Below are positions 59,189 through 64,000 of a DNA stretch of 64,000 nucleotides, in pieces. The position numbers and the translations under genes were made by a program. The first letter of the stretch is position 1, and each line of letters starts with the position of its first letter. Where the stretch lies: the NCBI GenBank assembly GCA_030266245.1, contig JAJDHP010000002.1, positions 20,811-84,810 on the forward strand. The letters are read 5' to 3'. The notes under the pieces are model-generated. The model was not told the DNA's origin and did no database searches. It was given only the letters and a program-made list of their open reading frames with translations. This stretch comes from Methanimicrococcus sp. OttesenSCG-928-J09 (GTDB taxonomy: Archaea; Halobacteriota; Methanosarcinia; Methanosarcinales; Methanosarcinaceae).

Positions 59189-59689
59189 TTAAAGTCCTAA
59201 GCTTTTATAAACAGAATCAGTATAATAATACCAGCCAGTTTTACCTTCCTTTCGATATTGAATATGCGAATTGGGCCAGTTCTCCAATGCATGTTGCATT
59301 ATAGCAGATTTATATGGGATATATATAGCTAATTCGTTTTTTAAGATAGGTGGGCATCTACTATCTTGAGACCTTGAATGATTTAAGTTAACAGCAATAA
59401 TTGGTAAATCCTTTTCTAAAGCTAATTCAATTTCCCATCTTACAAATCTATAAAGATTTTTAGTATTTTCACCAATGAGCAATACAAACACTTTAGAATT
59501 ATCCATTCTTTCTCTTAACTTACGCTTAATTGTTTCTTCTGAACTTGAATCTCGTGCAGTATTTAAATCATGTGCATCATAAAAATTAAATTCTGTATTA
59601 TCATTTTGTTTCCAAGCTTTCATTAAATTATAAGAGCGAATATCATTATCACCATCAAATGCTACATATGTTTTGTTTCTATAAGCCAT
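59189..59689 (-). CDS. thsB: Thoeris ThsB-like TIR-domain protein
   Basis: KTYVAFDGDNDIRSYNLMKAWKQNDNTEFNFYDAHDLN...ETIKRKLRERMDNSKVFVLLIGENTKNLYRFVRWEIELAL. Confidence 0.85.
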   Translation of the reverse strand: MAYRNKTYVAFDGDNDIRSYNLMKAWKQNDNTEFNFYDAHDLNTARDSSSEETIKRKLRERMDNSKVFVLLIGENTKNLYRFVRWEIELALEKDLPIIAVNLNHSRSQDSRCPPILKNELAIYIPYKSAIMQHALENWPNSHIQYRKEGKTGWYYYTDSVYKSLGL

Positions 59690-59701
59690 TTTATCACCAT
59701 T

Positions 59702-60496
59702 TTACTCAATTTTGAAAGCTTCTTCAGCTGAAAAACCACCGTGAACAACCGCGCTGATTCTTTTTGTTGTGCGTGTCGGATCTTCGGACTGGAAAACATT
59801 TCTGCCGATCGCAACGCCTTTGCCGCCTGCTTCAAGTGAATCGGCAATCATCTGCAAAAGATCAAGCTCGGATTCCATGTGCGGACCGCCAGCGATGATG
59901 ACCGGAATCGGGGTTCCTTTGACAACTTCGCGGAAAGAATCAATGTCGCCAGTATAATTTGTTTTAACAATATCAGCACCGAGCTCGGCTGCCAAACGGG
60001 CGGCATGTGCAACCACGTCTTTTCCGAATTCGGATGTGATTTTCGGACCGCGCGGGTAAACCATCGCCAAAAGCGGCATTCCCCATTCATCGCATTTTTG
60101 AGCGACATAACCGAATCCTTCAAGCATTTCCGGCTCGTCTTCCGCGCCGACATTTACATGAATGGAAACGGCGTCGGCGCCGACTTTGATTGCTTCTTCG
60201 ACCGTTGTTACCAACACTTTGTGATTAGAATTCGGCCCCAAAGAAGTGGAAGCGGACAAATGAATAATCAAACCGACATCATTGCCGTACTTTCTGTGAC
60301 CGTGTTTGGCAAGTCCCATGTGACCGAGCACTGCATTAGCGCCGCCGAGTGCAACTTTGTCAACAGCATCCGGCAAGTTGGTCAAGCCGGCAATCGGACC
60401 GACACCGACACCATGATCCATCGGTGCGATGATTGTTCTGCCCGTATCTCTTTTAACAAATCTTTCCATACGAATGGATTTTCCGATCATACTCAT
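59702..60496 (-). CDS. 2-amino-3,7-dideoxy-D-threo-hept-6-ulosonate synthase / class I aldolase family
   Basis: [20 protein letters not shown]...[45 protein letters not shown]. Confidence 0.88.
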   Translation of the reverse strand: MSMIGKSIRMERFVKRDTGRTIIAPMDHGVGVGPIAGLTNLPDAVDKVALGGANAVLGHMGLAKHGHRKYGNDVGLIIHLSASTSLGPNSNHKVLVTTVEEAIKVGADAVSIHVNVGAEDEPEMLEGFGYVAQKCDEWGMPLLAMVYPRGPKITSEFGKDVVAHAARLAAELGADIVKTNYTGDIDSFREVVKGTPIPVIIAGGPHMESELDLLQMIADSLEAGGKGVAIGRNVFQSEDPTRTTKRISAVVHGGFSAEEAFKIE

Positions 60497-60733
60497 AATA
60501 AAAATTCCTTTTCTGTTTATGTTTTTTTAAGAATAACAATTATTTTTTAGATAATTCTGTTTATATTTAAAGGTTTTAAAAAAGGAAGAAAAAAAGAAGA
60601 AAATAGAAAGAAAAGAAGAAGAAAATGGAAAGAAAAGAAGAAGAAAATGGAAAGAAAATAAAAAGAGAATAGAAAGAAAATAGAAAAAAATAAAATTTAA
60701 AAATGATCTGTTGAAAATTCGCAGTTGGAAAAT

Positions 60734-62050
60734 TCAGCGATCTAAAAAGTCTGTCACTTTTTCACAGAATTTTTCTTTCGGGAACAAATCATTCAATCCT
60801 AAAACAAGGAGTCTGTCTTCTAAAATATCACTCAGATCGACATCGAGTTCATGAGTATTGTTTTCATTCATGAATGTCATTAAAATTGCTTTTGAGTTGT
60901 CGCCGGCAATCTGTTTCGTTCGGTGAAGAATTTCAAATCCTTTGGATTTGCATAAACTTTGCGTCTTGTCAGTTGTACACGAAATGCCGCATAATTCATA
61001 TCCTTTAATTAAAGCGACATCGATTTCAAAATTCTTTTTTGCGGTTTGAACCAAAATATTAAGATCAATATCAGAAACAATTTTTGTATCAAACAGATTT
61101 TCTTTCAGAACCAAATAAACATATTGTTCAAACCAGTGTCCTGTGATGTATTTTCTGGTTTCAATGAGTTTTGACATTTGCTTGTTGCTGATTTCAGTTC
61201 TCAGATAATATTCGCCGTTTTGTCCTTCCCACTCTTCCAACACCGAATATTCAGGCATTTCATTATGAATTTTCAGAAAAAGCGTTTCTTTGAGAATTTC
61301 AGAAATTATAAATTCCGGCGGCAGCAAATCTTCTAATCTTATAAACCCCTCAGCCGGAACAATATGCTTCGGCTCGGGATAAACATTGAAAAAATGTTTT
61401 CGCCATTTTAAATATTCACAGAAATTTTCAGGCTTCGAAATCGCTTCCAAGAAATCTTTAAAAAATGAAATTGAAAATGCTGACCCGCTGTTTTCCTCAG
61501 ACGGTAGAATCTGATAACCATGAAGTTTGAAAAGATTATTGAAATTAATTTGAACTTTATCACCGAGATAAACAGACTCGTCCGGTTCTTCTGTAATAGG
61601 GTCTTCTTTTAAATGATTTCTCCGGGAATCAAAATAAGAAAAGGTCACACGATTTTGAAAAACATCTTTGAACGTTTCGTAAGTGTGAAGGACCATTTCT
61701 TTAGTACCGCCGGAATAATTCAAATGGATATTTTGAATGTTTTGTCCATGAAATTTTTCGAAATCGGAAAGAAGAGAACGAACATCATGGCGAATTGAAA
61801 AAGCGTCTCTGATATGGATTTCATGAAGGAGAAAACGAATGTTTCGACCGCTTGGCAATTTTTCTTCCAATGCCGATTTTAAATTTGAAGCATAGAGTTC
61901 AGTGCTAAGAATGCCGTTTTCCAAATCTTCCGCTGAATGAATGAGATGAATTTCCTTTAAATTTTCATTCTTTAAAAAATAGTCAGCGACGACATAATTG
62001 GATAACGGATTGGTTCCGATCAGAAGATAAAGATACTCAATAGGATTCAT
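60734..62050 (-). CDS. CARF-like plus DUF1887/PD-(D/E)XK-like protein (Can2/Card1-like)
   Basis: LYLLIGTNPLSNYVVADYFLKNENLKEIHLIHS; HLNYSGGTKEMVLHTYETF; GHWFEQYVYLVLKENLF...FEIDVALIKGYELCGISC. Confidence 0.65.
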   Translation of the reverse strand: MNPIEYLYLLIGTNPLSNYVVADYFLKNENLKEIHLIHSAEDLENGILSTELYASNLKSALEEKLPSGRNIRFLLHEIHIRDAFSIRHDVRSLLSDFEKFHGQNIQNIHLNYSGGTKEMVLHTYETFKDVFQNRVTFSYFDSRRNHLKEDPITEEPDESVYLGDKVQINFNNLFKLHGYQILPSEENSGSAFSISFFKDFLEAISKPENFCEYLKWRKHFFNVYPEPKHIVPAEGFIRLEDLLPPEFIISEILKETLFLKIHNEMPEYSVLEEWEGQNGEYYLRTEISNKQMSKLIETRKYITGHWFEQYVYLVLKENLFDTKIVSDIDLNILVQTAKKNFEIDVALIKGYELCGISCTTDKTQSLCKSKGFEILHRTKQIAGDNSKAILMTFMNENNTHELDVDLSDILEDRLLVLGLNDLFPKEKFCEKVTDFLDR

Positions 62051-62391
62051 AACGCCAGTGTCCTCGTTTTTTGTTTGAATCTAATTATAAAGACAATCCT
62101 ATTTAATGAAATCCTTTTGAAGAAAAACAGACACGAATTTATTTGTTTGACTATGGACCAGAACTTTAAATTCAGAATCATAACAGAATATACTATCACT
62201 CAGCAGCCATCGCACGCGCGAGCTGCACAAATTTTAAAAATCACAAAAGTCCACTTCTGTTTTTCTATTGAATTCCTATTGAAAAACAAACGAATGTGTT
62301 TTAAATAAGAAAAGAATTATTTAAAAATCATTTAGGATTTTGATTATTACAAATAAAATTTAAAATAAAAAATTTAAGTTCGAGTTTTATA

Positions 62392-63900
62392 ATGAAAAAC
62401 GAAGACGATTATTCAAATTATTTTTCGGAACACACCGATTCAGCAAGTGTTTCTGATTTTTCTGACGAGTCTGACAATTCAGAGCAAATTTCAGAAAAGG
62501 AAGAAACAGCTGAACACGAAGTGTCTGAAATTGAAATTTCGGATGTTATCATTCCGGATATCTCAGCAGCGCCCGCAGCGGACGGTTCGGTTTCTATAAA
62601 CACGTCTGCCAACGCATCTGCCGGTACAGGCTTTGACAATGTTTTTCCGATTTCGGATGCAAATGACTTACCGGAAGGCAGCCGGCCGACACAAATTATT
62701 ATCATCGGCACAGCTCACGTTTCTGAAAAAAGTGTTCAGGAAGTTCGTGAAACAATCGAACGCGAAAAGCCGGATATTGTTGCCGTTGAATTAGACGCCA
62801 ACCGCTACAAAGGAATGACTGAGCCCGATTCCGGTGACTCTGAAATCTCTTTCAAAGACGTTTTAAAGCCCGGTCAGACTTTTTACTATCTTCTCTACGG
62901 TTTCTTAGCTTACATGCAAAAGAAAATGGGCGAACAATTAGGCGTTCCCCCCGGCTCTGAAATGATGGCGGCCGTTGAAGGCGCTCACGAAACCGGCGCC
63001 GGAATCGCATTGATAGACCGTGATATTCAGCTCACATTTAAACGCTTTTTAGCCAAGCTGAGCTTTGGTGAAAAACTCAAAATGGCTTACAACATCGTCA
63101 AAGGCATGTTTTTCGGCGAAGAACAAGAAGAATTCGATATCAACAACATGACCGATCAAGATGTCGTGACAGCGATGATCGAAGAATTCAGACATTTCGC
63201 GCCGACTGCCGCTTCCGTTTTAATTGACGAGCGCGACGCTTATTTAGCCGGCAACATTTTAAAAACTGTTCAAATGGCAGGCACCGGCAAAAAAATCGTT
63301 GTCGTCATCGGCGCCGGTCACCGCCAAGGCGTTATGAATTATTTAAACGAGCCGGCCAAAATTCCAAATCTCGCGGATTTGACTGTCATTCCCAAAAAAA
63401 GATTCAGTCTTTTAAAATTCATCAGCTACGGCATTATCGCGCTGGTTTTACTGGCGTTTGCATACATCATTTATTCCATCATTACGTATCCCGAAATGAC
63501 GCTTGAAGTTTTGCTTTTGGCATTCGGGTGCTGGTTTTTTATTAACGGCATCTTATCAGCGATCGGTGTTTTAATTGCAGGCGGCAAACTCAGATCAGCA
63601 GCCGTTGCGTTCCTGCTTGCCTGGTTTACTTCCATCAATCCGCTTCTCGCCGCCGGCTGGTTTGCCGGACTCGCTGAAGCCGGAAGCAGAAAACCGACAA
63701 CAAAAGACATGAAAAATATGATGAATGCTGAGACTTTCAAAGAACTCAACAGCAATTCGTTCTTCAAAGTCATTTACGTTGCCGCGCTCGCCAATGTCGG
63801 CAGCATGATCGGTACCTTCATCGGTGCTTATGTCGTTTTGAAGTTGTCGGGCATTGATATTGTTGAACTGATTAAAACCGTTATCACAGGATTATTTTAA
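62392..63900 (+). CDS. TraB/PrgY family membrane protein with acidic N-terminal extension
   Basis: IIIIGTAHVSEKSVQEVRETIEREKPDIVAVELDANRYKGM; IVVVIGAGHRQGVMNYL; C-terminal TM helices. Confidence 0.9.
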   Translation: MKNEDDYSNYFSEHTDSASVSDFSDESDNSEQISEKEETAEHEVSEIEISDVIIPDISAAPAADGSVSINTSANASAGTGFDNVFPISDANDLPEGSRPTQIIIIGTAHVSEKSVQEVRETIEREKPDIVAVELDANRYKGMTEPDSGDSEISFKDVLKPGQTFYYLLYGFLAYMQKKMGEQLGVPPGSEMMAAVEGAHETGAGIALIDRDIQLTFKRFLAKLSFGEKLKMAYNIVKGMFFGEEQEEFDINNMTDQDVVTAMIEEFRHFAPTAASVLIDERDAYLAGNILKTVQMAGTGKKIVVVIGAGHRQGVMNYLNEPAKIPNLADLTVIPKKRFSLLKFISYGIIALVLLAFAYIIYSIITYPEMTLEVLLLAFGCWFFINGILSAIGVLIAGGKLRSAAVAFLLAWFTSINPLLAAGWFAGLAEAGSRKPTTKDMKNMMNAETFKELNSNSFFKVIYVAALANVGSMIGTFIGAYVVLKLSGIDIVELIKTVITGLF

Positions 63901-64000
63901 TAAAATAATCCATTTCTTTTTCTTTTTTCATAAAAAATGTGCGTTTGATTTTTTTTCGATTTTTTTTAAATGCGACGATTCGCGCGCACGGCAGCGGTGA

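Noticed and set aside
60590-60690. GAAGAAGAAAATGGAAAGAAAA repeats downstream of a gene start
   Set aside because: Simple purine-rich low-complexity expansion; similar A-rich runs occur beside many genes here (for example 3590-3715)
1-64000. rRNA genes, integrases, transposases, prophage structural genes
   Set aside because: None recognised on either strand; the only tRNA I could support is tRNA-Lys at 28768-28841

Overview
A 64 kb, AT-rich archaeal chromosome segment from a methanogen. The gene content (mtrEDCBAFGH, mrpABCDEFG, nikR, archaeosine synthase, por genes, thermosome, CDC48) fits Methanosarcinales, perhaps a Methanimicrococcus-like lineage, but the taxon is inference. Core modules: arcS; porGDAB (pyruvate synthase); the complete Mtr operon (18.4-23.8 kb); a complete seven-gene Mrp antiporter operon (33.4-40.2 kb, minus strand); two fluoride channels; CDC48; thermosome; a citrate synthase with an acidic extension; an iron/cobalamin-type ABC importer; and a TraB-family membrane protein. 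Accessory highlights: (1) Three accessory ORFs are interrupted only by a single in-frame TAG (an R-S-E type ADP-ribosyltransferase, a candidate toxin next to a Panacea/DUF4065 antitoxin, and a multi-TM protein), while nearly every other gene ends in TAA or TGA. This suggests pyrrolysine read-through. (2) A toxin-antitoxin-SecB-like-chaperone (TAC) module with an ART-like toxin, resembling CmdTAC, lies inside a 1,968 bp element with terminal inverted repeats and perfect 11 bp flanking direct repeats, next to tRNA-Lys, with no transposase. (3) A type II Thoeris-like pair (TIR ThsB plus TM-macro ThsA) sits one gene away from an orphan CARF/DUF1887-like protein. (4) There is an abundant modular intergenic repeat family, a 49 bp tandem array, MITE-like palindromes, and a hairpin repeat with apparently compensatory stem changes.
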